A stretch of DNA of 64,000 bases from positions 19,778,001-19,842,000 of the forward strand of contig OX485809.1 in NCBI GenBank assembly GCA_950295325.1, written 5' to 3'. A program made the position numbers and the translations under genes. Below, piece by piece: positions 11,558-24,460 of the stretch. The notes beneath the pieces are model-generated. The model was given only the letters and a program-made list of their open reading frames with translations, did not search any database and had not been told where the DNA came from. Origin of the DNA: Polytrichum commune. Lineage: Eukaryota; Streptophyta; Polytrichopsida; Polytrichales; Polytrichaceae. The number at the start of each line of letters is the position of its first letter. The stretch's first letter is position 1.

Positions 11558-14500
11558 CTTGTTGGAAGTGGTAAGACCCAACATTCATGCTTTCAATGGT
11601 TAATAAGATCGCATGGATTGACCTATGGTGACTTGGGACCCCTATGTGAGTATGCCCTAAGGCATGTTAGCCTAATGTGGGGCAAGGGTTCATGCCACTC
11701 AAATAAAAAGGTGAAAACAATGGGAACTCCTTTTAGCTTGGAGTTTGTTTATTTTATTTTATTTGAGTATTGCAATTAGCATAAGAGATCTTGAATCTAT
11801 TTATTAAGCTTGTGATGGGATGAATCAACCATAAACATGCTGAGAACATAAAGTTAATTACCTCATAAACATCAACCGTGTGAGCCTGATCTCAAGCAAG
11901 GCTTGGAAGCGAGCTCTTGAAGATGACACCATTCCAATGTGGGGGTGAAAGCTCGTTATTTTATGGAGCTTAGGTATATGAATAGGTGGTGATTAGCTCC
12001 ACCATGGTATGTTTTTAATGGACTTGTATATGAGTGCCATGGATCCCAAAGCCCTTATGCGGTTACTCTCTTTGATAAGATTTATTGAGTGGTGATTGGC
12101 AAGCCCTATAATTAAGAAAGGATGAAAAAATGACACATTTTATGAAGAGATTTGACTATGCGCTCAAAATATGGACACTATTCTATGTTTCACAATAACA
12201 CAATAGGGAGGGATGGTCTTTGTGATGACTTAGAGAAATCAAGAATCCTTTGATGTCTTGTTGCTATTGCACCTTTGCTCCAATTCTGAAACTTAAAATG
12301 GCAACTTTGTGATTGGCAATTGCTAGTTGGATGAAACAAATCCTAATGTGATCCAACTACCATAATTATCTATATATATTGGAAGTGCCACATTCCTCCA
12401 TTTGTAATCTTTCATTTGAGACATAAAGTATAGTTCTAGCACTGAACACATGAAATACTTCAATATTTTTATTATCAAGAATTAAATTAGAAGTTAATTT
12501 ATTATTCACCTATATTTCTCTACAAACAATTATCAAACAAGTGTAATCTTATGTCCAATATTCTTCAAACTCTAGGAGTTTTAGGTATACAACCACGCTA
12601 GTTATGATGTTTAGTGTCACATACACTATCAAATGGTCTAAGCTAGATGCCTAGAGGTCTAGTAGTGTCATATGAGTTGATTATAAACATGACACTCTTT
12701 ATTAGGATATGTACCTTTTTGAAGTGCATGGATATTTATAGTATGATATTTAGTGTAACACATTGGAGTGCTTGAGATGATAGTCTTAACTTTTTGTATG
12801 CAAGAGGAAGATAAATATGAGCCTGTTAATGGCAAGGGCCATGCGTTTACACTTATGATCAACTTGTTGATCATTGTGCAACCTAGGCATAGATCACATA
12901 ATATTATTGAGCATACTTCACTAATATGATATTTGGTGTCACTTATTATTAGGAGTTACACAATGCTATATTTTATTATGTATCTAATTTTCTACCAAGT
13001 AAAGATATGAAAGTACTATAATGACCAAACAACCAATGGGACCTTTGTTGGCAGTGCATGAGAATTACAGTAAATAGTTAAATGACAATGTCTAGTTTAA
13101 TTTGATCATGCCAATCATCCCAATTAGAGAGGGAGGATAATAGTGAGTGTGGGAAGTTAGTGAAGGTGGTACTAAATTTCTTTACATTGTGAATTTAGTG
13201 CCACCAAAAGATCTAGGAAGCATTTTTCATCTCGGTATCATTCAATGAACATACTATTCATAGCAACATTATCCACTTTTAAGCCTAGCATTATTATTGA
13301 TAAGCATGTGCATGCACATATAATTCTTTTTATTACTCTACAAGCAACTTATAGCACACATTAATATTCTTGAAATATATTGTAAATGAGCATGTATTCA
13401 TAAATTTAATAGCACTCAATACATTTTTTAGCCCTTATTAATTTTGAGACTTGGAAAAATAATGTGTGGTTTGGAAATTCATAGCACAAGCACTAATTAT
13501 GATAATTAGTGTAGTAAGCACAGTAAGACCAAATGTCATGAAGTTACGCTAATGGTCAAGTCGTTGGTCATTAATGTAACCTAGCCTATGACTTGTAAGA
13601 GGGAAGTGGCATTAAATATCATAAACAATGTTATTGAGCCACTTTTAGTCATGATGGATATTGTAAAATATTGTTTGATTTGACACTAGCTAAAGATTTT
13701 ATAAATTGACATATAAGTCTAATGTGGAAATTGGCATCCAACTAGACAACAAGTCTTTAGAGCCAACATTTCATAAAAACGCACAAAGGTATGACCCGTT
13801 GATCAATAGAATTAGAGTAAAAAAACATCATGTTCATTCATGCTTGTGATTATTGCTAGAAACCGACATTTAAGTATATTTGGACAAATTATTTGTTCAA
13901 AAATAATAAGGAATGTGCTCTTATGCAGAATATAATATCAAATGATAATAACAAAAGCAACAATATAACAATCACAATGAGAGATCCTTGGATGTTCTAG
14001 GTTTGTGTTGAACTCCCTCATTCATATGGGTGGTCATAGGTTTGAGGTTGGTGTTGAGTTGGTCTTAGGTTTGATTGCCAATTCTATTCCCTAGCACAAC
14101 CTACTTAAGCATTGAAACTTATATTGTAAAATGGGGTTACCCATAAAATATATATTATAAATATGCTCTTATCATTTAAAAATTATCATTTTTATAATTT
14201 TTATCAAAAAATTTATTCATTCTTTAATTTCAAATAATTATTTGCATTATTTTTATGGACATGCTATGTAATCGTATAATCCTTAAACCTCATATGGATT
14301 GGTTGTAACATTGTGATACCGATAGCTTGCATGAATGAATGGGTAGAGATTTGTAGTGTGTACATAAACCGATCATTTAGGAAGGTGAGAAAGCTAATCC
14401 ACAAGGTCAATATTTCTTATTTATTTAATTTGATTCCATAAACTTCCATTAGTATTGAACGTTTTGTGGAAAGATCCCTTTTCGGTCTTTATAATTTCAC

Positions 14501-15544
14501 AAAAGATGCTTAAAAGAAAATCAATTTGTATCGCTAACAAAAGAAAACAACGTCTTTAATTGCATCTAGTTTTCTAAAATGTAGTTCAAAGCTCATTATT
14601 ATAAATGTTTTACTCTTGCAATACATATCTTTGAAGTATAAGTGATGTCATCGTTGAAGTGAATCAATATGTGCTAAACCTGTGAATACAATAATCTATA
14701 ATTTCTTCAAAAGATCCTCATTTAGATTACATTCTCGGCAACAAAGGATGTTAGTTTTTTCAATGTCTATTCATGATATAAATACTCATATATATTATTT
14801 TAAATTATTTTTAGAAATGAATATATAAAATACGAGCCATGGATGTTATTAATTTATTTATTTGATCATAACCATGGTCATTACTTGAAGCAAACATAAA
14901 AAATTGGTTATGTAGTAGTAGGTGTAACCAGTGACAAGTTATGTTAGCATGTTTCAGACATAGATGTGACCTTGCAGTTGTTGTCAATTGTAATTGCAAT
15001 TATTTATTTATTTATGATGATGGCTTGGTCAGAATTGAAAACTTAAATAATAGTCATTTGAATCGTAAAGGTTATAAAAACTCATTTATCACACTTTATC
15101 ATTCACAAAAAATATTTGTAACAATCAAATGTATACATAATCAACAAGTTGGAGGCCAATCGATCTTTAGTTTTTATTTTCACTCCATCAAAAATTTATA
15201 CAAAGATAATATATTTTAAAATAAATTAAAAAAATCTCACTTTGATTTTATGTTACAAAAGTAAAAATATTCTCTTACACTAAAGGATTATTAAAAATTC
15301 AAATGATTTATGATTCAAGATAACGAGCTTTTGATTCATATTTATGACCTAAGGTATGTGAAGATTTAAGAATATAAAACCTTTTGATGAATAATTACCA
15401 TCTGAATGCTCAAATATGTTGGATAATCTTGTAGTATAAAGAAAATAATTGATCTAAAAATAAGTTATTTTAATTTATTCACAAACTCTATGAAAATGTG
15501 ATTTGATTTTTTTATTCAACACAATTACATTCAATTCAATTACA
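11558..15544. other. AT-rich intergenic DNA with decayed repeats
   Basis: No gene was recognised. Variants of a TATGATATTTAGTGTCAC motif recur near 12607, 12741, 12926 and 13498. Part of 12830-12930 resembles 13540-13650, which suggests an old degenerate duplication. The remainder is A/T-rich sequence without motifs I can name. Confidence 0.5.
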
Positions 15545-15945
15545 AAATTCAGGTAGCTTGATTTTTATCAACAGGGGAATCAAAGTAGTATAATTTTTAT
15601 TAATTGAAAATCCAAAGCAAGATGGTTGTTATCAATTGGAGTATTCAAGTACGATGATTCTTATAAATTGAAGAATTTAAGTATGCTGATTTTTATCAAT
15701 AGAAAAACTCAAGTAGAATGCTTCTTATCAATTCGAAAATTCAAGTAGGAGGATTCATATCAATTGGAGAATTCAAGTAGGATGTTTTTTTTGGTCGATT
15801 AAAGAATTTAGGTATGCTAATTGTTATCAATTCAAAAATCCAAGTAGGATGATTCTTATCAATTCGAAAATCTAAGTATGAGGATTCTTATCAATTCGAA
15901 AATCCAAGTAGGAGGATTCTTATTAATTGGAAAATTTAAATAGGG
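15545..15945 (+). repeat. Minisatellite, 32-bp period
   Basis: About twelve imperfect units follow the pattern GATTCTTATCAATTCGAAAA + TCCAAGTAGGAG (32 bp). The last three or four units are the most regular. A further half-unit (TTTGGTCAATTGGGAAATTT) lies near 16550, beyond a GC-richer segment that may therefore be an insertion into the array. Confidence 0.75.
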
Positions 15946-16400
15946 TTAGTAATCAAGGTGAGGAAGAACAAGACAATTCGGCCAATTTGATTTTTGATTT
16001 AATTTTGTTAGAATGATTGCCCGAGAAGCAACCGGCCACAGATTTGCTACTACCCGAGGAGCTACAGCTTGCAGACCCACCGCTCCTCCCAGCCTCAGAA
16101 GTACTAGAATCGTTGGGAATAAAGGAGTCAACTGAAGAATCAGATGCAGAAGAAGTAGACAAATCATTTGGAGCAACAAAGTCAGAAGCATAACATGTGA
16201 CCCTTGAGTTGGATCGAAGACCCAGAGTGCCGACCCCTAAAAAACATAATTACATTACAACCGAGGCAAGGAGTAGAACCAAAGAGCTTATGACGAAGAA
16301 CTCATCCACGAGTAGGGGCTTGAGTCGAAATCTATTGGCCGAGGGATGGGAAGTGGTATGCAGGAGAAATCTTGAGCTGTTTGGGATCAAGTACGTTTAT
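15946..16400. other. GC-richer island with Ser-rich minus-strand frame, unrecognised
   Basis: This segment is clearly richer in G+C than the AT-rich DNA around it and sits inside the edge of the 32-bp minisatellite. On the minus strand, 16190 down to 15953 reads as an open Ser/Asp-rich stretch (STSSASDSSVDSF..), closed upstream by TAA at about 16240. I do not recognise a family. It may be a gene fragment carried by a transposon or a non-coding island. Confidence 0.25.
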
Positions 16401-19400
16401 TAGATATGATGATGGCGATGAGAGAAATGAGAACCTATCAAGACAAAAATACCGCTTAATATGAATTGGTTCATTTTGACTCAATGCCAGCAATTGATTA
16501 TTTTGTCGAGGGGAAGGTTTTGAGAGATTTAATTAGATCAAAGAGGATTTTTTTGGTCAATTGGGAAATTTAAATATAATGTTTTTTACCAATTAATTTT
16601 TATTTTAAAAGAAAACAAATTGTCAAATTGTTGAGCATATTGAAAGATACAAATAAATTATTCTACATCAAAAATTGTAAAAAAATTAAATTATTTGTAT
16701 TGTATAAACGTATGTTACCAAAATGTACATCTTATTCTCTATCTTTGAGATTTTTTCGACTGTAATTCAATAATTTGTTTAATTAGCTATTTTTTAAGCT
16801 ATATTTTTATGACAGTGAAATTCAATTCACATTTGAACTTACATGTACAATACAAGGGTATATAATAAATTTAAGATCGTCAATAGATTATATTATTCTT
16901 AGATTATTCACTCTTTATTGAATGTGGCTTTCAATAAATCCTATCATTTTAATTTTAATAAATTATAAAAATCAAGGTCTTCAATAAGAATATTTTTGAT
17001 TTGGTTATATCATATCAATCCTAATAAATAAAATAAGATTTAAAAATTTAAATCATTCATTTTCTTTAAAAAATAAAATTTCTCTAGAACAAAAAGTCAA
17101 ATGTAAACATCATGTATCATAAATATCTTGTGCATACACACATATATAGAAAAATCATCAACCTCTAAAAAAAATTAATAACATTCTATGCATAGTATGA
17201 TGCATTTGTAACATATTTTGAAGTATTTGCATTCCTAAAAAAAATTATTTGTTCATCCAAATTCTAAATTTTTCATTCACATTATACATATGTAGTATTA
17301 TGTAGAATTTTTAGATAGTCCCTTTATTTCATAAAAGCCTCAAGAAAGAATTTTCTTTTGAAGGAGCATGCCAAACTTTTACAACATATTCTTTAAATAT
17401 ATAATCCAATTAATTTTATAACATATTTGAGCTAGACTTTGCGATTGATTAAATAAATAAACAAATAAATATTTTAATGTTAATTTTGATATTTCAAATC
17501 AAAGTTTATATCGTAAAAAATTGTGCCATTTGTCAATTACACGTTTTTAATTTTAAAAATACATGAAAAGACGTGACATGACAAAATTTCAAATAAAAAA
17601 TAACTAGTTTTTAATATCTCATTTGCTTGAATGTTCAGATCCTCTCTACAATAGATTTCAATTTGAAACGGAAGTGAAAATAATTATCTTAAATATTTTT
17701 CAAGGATGTATATGATGCATAGGCCGTACAATGGTTTCCTTTGAACCTTCCATGATTTCATTAATCCGTAAATGCTCAAGCCTTCACATTCCAATCTTAA
17801 ATATTTTCAACACCAATGTTAAAAAGAAAACTATTTTGTTGACACATTAATTCTAGAATTTGGAAACCCAATCATACATATATGAACTAGACTATCTTTT
17901 ATTCTTGCCGTGAGGGATTGAATTCAATCGGACCACATTTGCTAGGTCAGAATGATATATGAGCATGGTCTTCATTCAGGGGGCAACTAAAGAAAATTTT
18001 GAGATTTTTCGTTTCATGACCATTTCAATCATGCCACAAATTCTAGAATGTTGACGACTTTCCCATAATATGTTATGTGGATGAAAAATGAGCTACTCCA
18101 AAAAAAACTTGGGTATTCTTGAGCAAATTTAGATGAAGTCCGTCACCCTCAAAGTTAGAGGGCCACATGAGAGGGTTTCCCCTTTTTCATGGGGCAAGCA
18201 ACATTTGCACTCAATTTTTATTTTTATCTTTAAATCCAACTTGTCAAGTTGTGCACAACCATCGCCTTCTCATAAGGTGAAAATCTCCACCCAAATTGTG
18301 CATCATATGTAAAAGACATTGGCTCCTATCTTTGGCTCATGCATGGAGGTACCTCATGGGACCACCTCCCAGGCAAGCAAATGCCAACCTAATAAAAAAT
18401 CCTATATCCTTGAAAAATGAGGTTTTTATATCTCATTTTGGCCCACATGGTAATCTTAGACTAGTAGATACCCTCCATGCACATAGATTGCCACCTACTG
18501 GGTCGCAAACTCCATCAAAATATTAGGTGGCAACCTAGTTTGGGTTGCATGAGCGCTTAGAGATCTATCCCTAAATGTTTTTGGCGCCTGATTTGGGCCA
18601 TTCATACACACAGTACTTAAAAACTATACAACATGAATGTCGATTTTGATGTGATTTCTTGGTAGATACTAATAGCTGGTGGCTTAGGTTTTCACAACGT
18701 TTACATATTTACATTTTGAAGCCCAAGGTAAGGGACTGTCATCTTTGTAATATGGAGCTTATTCATGTGGTTCTACAAATACCACTTGGTGTGAGGTGGA
18801 GGCATCAATAGCTGACCATGTTCATTTGATTGTGCACTAGTGCTATGTTTTGCTCACATGGATGAGATCTATATTTCTTAGGCCAATGGAGTTAAGGTCT
18901 ATGTGTTGCTGACTTATGATTGAATACCCTCATAAGGATTTTGACAATTGTCATAAGCAAGCATTAGCATTTAGATGAGTAGTTATGGGTTAATTTATGG
19001 ATTGACTATGTGTTATCCGAACTTTACCCCTTCAAAATTTGTAGCAATTTCCATATTCATGATTTTATTATTTTATTTTTATTTTTTTTATTTTTTTGCA
19101 TTCTCCTTAGAATTTGTTATCTTGACAAGAGAAACAATTCCCTACCTAGGGTCACAACCCTCAGGTTGAAGAATGGCAAGTATCCATCTCAAGGAGTGCA
19201 CTATTCATTAAAACCAAGCATCACGTGCGTGCATGCCCCTTATTAAAATACCCCTGTATACATTTTATTTTTGCTAAAATCAAGCAATATACTTACAAAT
19301 CTCATTGCTTTTAAATACATTTCCATACGTACACAAGGGTCCAAAAACAAATACATAAATTGTATATAACATGTGTACAAATGTTTGGAAATGCAAAAAT

Positions 19401-19880
19401 ATGGCCCTATTATATGTATAATATCAAATCATGGATTTTTAGTTATAAAGTCGTTACTTAGTGGATGAAAAAACACATGATTCTTGGTCCAGGTCTGACT
19501 TGAACGTGTAAACGCGTAAATGCGTACTTTACATATATTTTTCTATAGCCTCATGTATATCTACTTCTTGCTTAATAGCAATATGTCTCTTGTACGTACA
19601 TTTTGTACATGCTTGTTTTAAATAATACCCCTTTTGTGCACCAACGTGTATAAATACAGTACTTGAACAGTGCACTCCCTGGGGTATCCATTCTCTTGTG
19701 TGTGTGTGTGTTCTTTAAAGAAATACATATAAACAAGAACATGACTTTTAATTATAGGATGATTGAAATATGTAAGGTTTACAAAGACCATGCGTTGTTG
19801 AAGTTGTACCCAAAGTAAGATAGGAGTGAGCAAGCACAAATACATAGAATTGCAAAAAAATAGGAGGGTCTACCAACCAC
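16401..19880. other. AT-rich intergenic DNA
   Basis: No gene or defined element was recognised across this 3.5 kb. Very AT-rich stretches occur at 16600-17700. A short CA-type run (TGTGTGTGTG) lies near 19698. Confidence 0.5.
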
Positions 19881-20192
19881 CATGCATAGAGTCCCTACTC
19901 CATGCATGAAGTGTAAGACTTCACTTGATCTTCTAGCCCCTCTTCCACCAAAACGCATTTGGGCCGCGAAGGTTGCCATCAAACGCCCTACGTCACCTTT
20001 GAGCACAAAACCAAGGCGGAAGTTGAAGAAACCATCCAATATGTCAAATTCGAAAAGCTTTTGGAGCATGACGATCTAGAAGAGGTGCAATCTATAAAAC
20101 CTTCGGAGGATATCTCAGATTTGCTTTCCCGAGGCGTTTTGGTAGACCAATTTACTAGAAGGAAACCCGGTCACTTTGACATAAGGCCATGA
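19881..20192 (+). pseudogene. Unrecognised coding-like fragment
   Basis: The frame 19959-20192 gives an acidic, coding-like 77-aa peptide (..KAEVEETIQYVKFEKLLEHD.. then LLSRGVLVDQF) ending at TGA. An overlapping frame upstream (19882-20079) is basic. The local composition is less AT-rich than its surroundings. No domain was recognised and there is no clear start or splice context. It may be a decayed exon or a captured gene fragment, immediately upstream of MITE copy A2. Confidence 0.25.
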
Positions 20193-20329
20193 CATAAAAA
20201 ACTTTCGTGTCGGCGTTTTGAGCTCCGCGCATGAGTTTTGAGCTCCGTGCAATATTTCTTACATGTGTGGGAGTTGTGTCACTTTATTGTCATGCAAAGA
20301 TTTCATGAAGGAACATTCTATCTTTGTTT

Positions 20330-20857
20330 ATGCCCCCTCCCCACCTAACTTTACCAAATAACCAAAGCCTTTCTTAAAAACTGGGTAAAGCTCCCTCGTT
20401 TATAGGGGAGGCATCCAACTATCCCAATGCACCTACAAGAATTTGCTTTGGAGTTTTTTTGAGTAGGTTTTTAGTTAAGTAGCTTTCACACATGTTCATG
20501 GTTTTATCTACCAAGCAATGAATTTTGGATAGTTTTTGTCCCATCCCCAAATTCCTTGCTACTCATCTATCTTCTTACCATCGGTTTTTGTTAATGGAGC
20601 TTCTCGTGCCCTCATAGCTAAGACTAAAAAGCAACCAATCACAAGGGCGGGAGGCAACAATTTTGAAGGTCCTATATTCTTGCCTCATGTTTAGGTACCG
20701 ATGGGAGGGTCGGTGCTTGAGGCTTTAAACCTCCACTTTTAAACCATGCCACATCACTTGCCAACTAGGCTCGGCACTAGATAATGTCAATGGTGTGCAG
20801 GCCATGTTTTTAGAACCAACTTTTAGGCTTAGCTAAAGTCAAGTGGGAAGGGGACAT
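20330..20857 (-). mobile_element. MITE family A, copy 2
   Basis: This is the reverse-oriented counterpart of 3553-4074, similar along its whole length. It begins ATGCCCCCTCCCCACCTAAC and ends with the inverted counterpart (AAAGTCAAGTGGGAAGGGGA..). Small indels and scattered substitutions separate the two copies. No coding sequence. Confidence 0.7.
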
Positions 20858-20889
20858 TAGTTTTATAAATCTAGGTGTAGATCTAGGGA

Positions 20890-21345
20890 CACTAGTAGAC
20901 TATAGACATTAAATAGTAAATATTACTGTTGTAGACAATAAACATTATAAAGTAAATATTAGATAATAAACATAAAATAGTAAACAATAAATAGAAACCA
21001 ATAAATAATAAATAGTAGACAATATAAGAAAATACTAAATACTAAAAAATAGACAATATATATACTAAAAAACAAAAAACAAAAACAAAATGGTATATAG
21101 TAGATTGTATATACTAAAAAATAAAAAATAAATACCAAATGGTAAATAGTAGAGAATTTATAGTAATAATATACATTACATAGTAAAATATAAATAGTAG
21201 ATAGTAAATAGATAAATTAGATAGTAGATAGTAAACATAAAATGATAAATAGTAGAAAATCAATAATAAGAAAAGAAAATTAATAATAGACAGTTTATAA
21301 ATAATATACAATAAATAATAAATAGTATACAATAATTAGTAGGAG
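20890..21345. repeat. AT-rich simple repeat (AATAGTAAA-type)
   Basis: About 450 bp is almost entirely A and T with scattered G. It is built from irregular TAAATAGTAAATAATAG-like words. It has no strict period, so it is best called low-complexity DNA. The long minus-strand frame in it (21114-21332) is an artefact of composition. Confidence 0.7.
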
Positions 21346-21984
21346 TAGAGGACAAATAGTGGCCCTCATATACAAAGGATTAAAACGCTCCGTATATTTT
21401 CCGTGAAGTTGAATGACCTAATGGCTAAGGCATCCAAGTGGGTGGGTACATACCCACCAGAGGTACCCGGTAGTGTACCGGGAGGTACAATAGTATATTG
21501 TTTTAAATGATAGATGTATAAATAGACAATTAAATTAAATTACCTTGAAATTTACCCATAATCAAAAAATTAACCACGGTCGAAGTTTGTGCATGTTAAA
21601 ACCACGACATGATTTTGACATCCCGTTTGCTAAAAAATAAGACTAGTCCAGGATGACACCTTCTCCACAGTGGCTGCAACCTCAATGACATGTATGCTGG
21701 TCACTTAAAAATGTCAGCTTAGTGTCCCTTTTGTGTGAAAAAGAATAGTGTAATCACACAAAGAATAGAACAAGGATGACAACCCTTTAGAGGCTTCATC
21801 AATTTTTGTTGATATCCAGTCCAAATCTCCGGACATGATGTTAAAATATCATGCATTTTATGTTGTGTGACACCCCAAATTATGGAGGTGTGATGTGAAG
21901 GACCACTCTATATTTTATTATACTCTTTCGGAGTGTGAAGAACGTGTATGAGAAGGTACCAAATTAAAATTTCCAAAAGGGCCT
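21346..21984. other. Intergenic DNA with two adjacent short hairpins
   Basis: GGTGGGTA-CA-TACCCACC at 21441-21458 is a near-perfect palindrome. It is followed by CCCGGTA-GTG-TACCGGG at 21466-21482. Both could form small stem-loops. Nothing else was recognised. Confidence 0.5.
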
Positions 21985-23096
21985 CATAAGAAGCTCGATG
22001 TCTCCCTACCCATATTGAGTAGAGCAGCTCGTATGTCCTCAAAACTGAGGTGGACTCTACATGGATGCCCAAAGAACTCATTGAAGATCCTACTGCTTGG
22101 ATTCAATACCTCCACAAAATGTTGGAGGATAGGACACCCATAATGAAGATTGGGAGCACTTTTGGCCAATGGTGTTTATATGGTAATCTAGTATATGTTT
22201 TTTTGTCACTTTTATTATTATTTTTTGTCCATTTTCATCTATTAACCATTGTCTTTCATTGTCCATTGTCCTTCATTGTCCTTCGTTTGTTGTATTATGT
22301 GAGCTCCTATGCTTGAGACGACATTTAATAAATACCATGCCTATCTAGCGCCTTTGTAAGGTAGTCAAAGTCCATAAGAACACAAGGTTTTTCTTGATTG
22401 TATAAAAGTCCATGTTTCATGTTTCAATAGCACTTTTAACATGTAGAGGTACGAAGAGCTCATGTACTTGAAGGACTACCTCCGTTAATTGATATGTCTC
22501 AGAGAATAGGAAGAGTCCATTGCCGTTGTGAATGGGAATGTGAAAGAATTTGTGGGTGTGTTGCATGCATGCATGGGAGAGTGTGCATGAAAGGGATGAG
22601 ACATTGTTCAAACAATTTGATGATGATGTGAGTGTGGATGCTATAAGTATGGTGAAGGTGACATACCATCCTCAAGTGTGTCGACTAGCAAGTGAGTAAT
22701 ATGTTAGAGAGCAAAGGCAACAATTTGACATAGACAAGAAGATTCGCCAAGAGTACCGATAGTGGGCATGGTCCCATCAAGGAATGGCCTCTGTCCAATG
22801 GACCACAACATGCATGGACCTACATTGAGAGGGAATAGGAGGAAATTGCCTTTGTTCTATTGGACAAGACTCATAGTGAACCTCTATCACTTGACGTAGA
22901 GTATCTCCATATTGTGAGAGTGTTTTTGGGTGTTGGTGAGGACTTTATAGGGTTATAAATGTCCTCTAACTCATCCAATGAAAGACATGGATTTGAAATA
23001 CATACTTGACCTGTATTGTTGTAGATTCTGATAGTTTTAATGATCTCCATTCGGACATTGTGGCATTGCTTGGCAACAAAATTTTGGATGGGCTTG
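21985..23096 (+). pseudogene. Decayed coding-like region interrupted by the retrotransposon
   Basis: Short plus-strand segments look coding (e.g. WMPKELIEDPTAWIQYLHKM near 22060, DDVSVDAISMVKVTYHPQ near 22630, DSFNDLHSDIVALLGNKILD near 23030) but are broken by many stops and frame changes. The chromovirus inserted at 23097. No family was identified. The source could be an older transposon or a dead host gene. Confidence 0.25.
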
Positions 23097-23101
23097 TCGG
23101 T

Positions 23102-23447
23102 TATAATGGACTAATTGGGAAACGTATTGTTGAGGATGGAAATGAATTGCAGGGATGAACGCTCAAGACTAAGAAGCGTGGATGAATGAGAACGAGAAGG
23201 ACGAGAAGTTGGATGATTCTTATCTATGAAAAGAAAAAGAGAAAGTGATTTAAAAATATAGACAAGGAGACTTCAGTCTATGTATAGAAAGACTTGAATC
23301 TTCTAAAAGTATCTCATAGATACTATGTATAAATATGGCTCGGGGGAAAGAGAACACACATTATGTTTTGTGGTGTGTCTCTAGGTTGGGAGGTGAGCTT
23401 ATGTAATAAATAATTGTTTTCATGAAAGATTAGCAAGGTACGTTACA
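23102..23447 (+). repeat. 5' LTR
   Basis: The 346-bp LTR begins TATAATGG and ends GTTACA. A TATAAATA box lies at 23328-23335 and an AATAAA signal at 23405-23410. These fit a U3 promoter and R/U5 polyadenylation region. The 5' end is TA rather than the usual TG. Confidence 0.95.
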
Positions 23448-23451
23448 TTTT

Positions 23452-23463
23452 TGGTATCAGAGC
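23452..23463 (+). other. Primer binding site (tRNA iMet)
   Basis: TGGTATCAGAGC starts four bases after the 5' LTR. It is the standard complement to the 3' end of plant initiator methionine tRNA. Confidence 0.93.
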
Positions 23464-23545
23464 GTCGTGTTCGTTGAATTGCATTGTGTAGCGTTGTGCT
23501 TAGGGATTCTTCATTTTTTTCCCGTGTTGTAATTCCTTGAGCGCG

Positions 23546-24460
23546 ATGGTGTCTTTTGGTAGTGCTCATCTTGAGCAATCTCAAAGCCGAGGGATTCCTG
23601 ACCCGGAGCCCTTGCCTAGACAAGTTCTCGATGCCATCTCCCAAGCCGTCATTATGGCTATGGAGAAACATACACATGATCGTGAAAAGAATAAAAGAAA
23701 AACTAGATCTCCTTCACGTTCTACCTCTTCTTCTTCTACTACTCACCCATCCCACACGTTTGAGAGAGGTAAAAACACACTTTTGCACAACATCCGTAAG
23801 AGCGTGCAACCACCTACATTTTCAGGGGGAGCCAACATTAAACCTGAGGCAGTTCTATCGTTTTTAGGAATGGTAGAAAATTTGTTTGAGGGGGAACTTT
23901 TAGACAAGGAGAAAGTGAGAGCAGTTTCTTTTCTGTTGAGAGAACGAGCCCACCTTTGGTGGACCCGTGTTAAAACTGATAGAGAGGAAGCCAACAAAGA
24001 TCCAGTGGAAACATGGTCTAAGTTCAAGAAATTGTTCTTAGAACGTTTGTTACCACGTGATCATATCCAAAGTATGAAAGAACGTTTGAAAGACCTTAGA
24101 CAAGGGACATTGTCAGTTCGTGAGTACAAAGATAGGTTTGACAAATTAGTCGAATATTTTCCGGATTTGTCTGACAAAGACAAACAAATCTTTTTCGTTA
24201 CGGGACTTCAAAACTCAATCAAGTTTGATGTCAAAGCTTTGAAGCCTTATACGCTTGGAAAAGCATATAGCATGGCCTTAACGTTTGAGACTAGAAATGT
24301 TGAGTTAGCGAAAGATAAGAATTTCTCTTTTGATGTTTCCAGTAAGGATCATAGTAGAGAAAAGAAGTTCGGGAAGTGGAAGAAGTCCCAAAAGTTTTCA
24401 CGTCCAGAGGGACAAAGCAACGTTCGACTGAACAATAAACTCCCTACAAAGATCAAGTAG
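23546..24460 (+). pseudogene. gag: Retrotransposon Gag
   Basis: The frame from ATG 23546 to TAG 24458-24460 encodes about 304 aa of the plant retrotransposon gag type. It has a Ser/Arg-rich N-terminal segment, then the central gag fold (VQPPTFSG.., FLLRERAHLWW, KFKKLFLERLLP) and a basic C-terminus. It forms the virus-like particle core. The zinc knuckle normally attached to this Gag is in the next frame, which opens at 24439 and overlaps gag by 22 nt. The -1 shift is either programmed or a one-base lesion. I see no canonical slippery heptamer, so a lesion is more likely. The upstream TTG at 23537 is not needed as a start. Confidence 0.88.

Noticed and set aside
21421-21482. tRNA-like start (GACCTAATGGCTAAGGC) resembling tRNA-Arg
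   Set aside because: No B box, no T-arm and no acceptor pairing follow. Only short palindromes do.
24437-24460. Programmed -1 frameshift heptamer at the gag/pol junction
   Set aside because: No X_XXY_YYZ heptamer is present in the 22-nt overlap. Not excluded, but unsupported.
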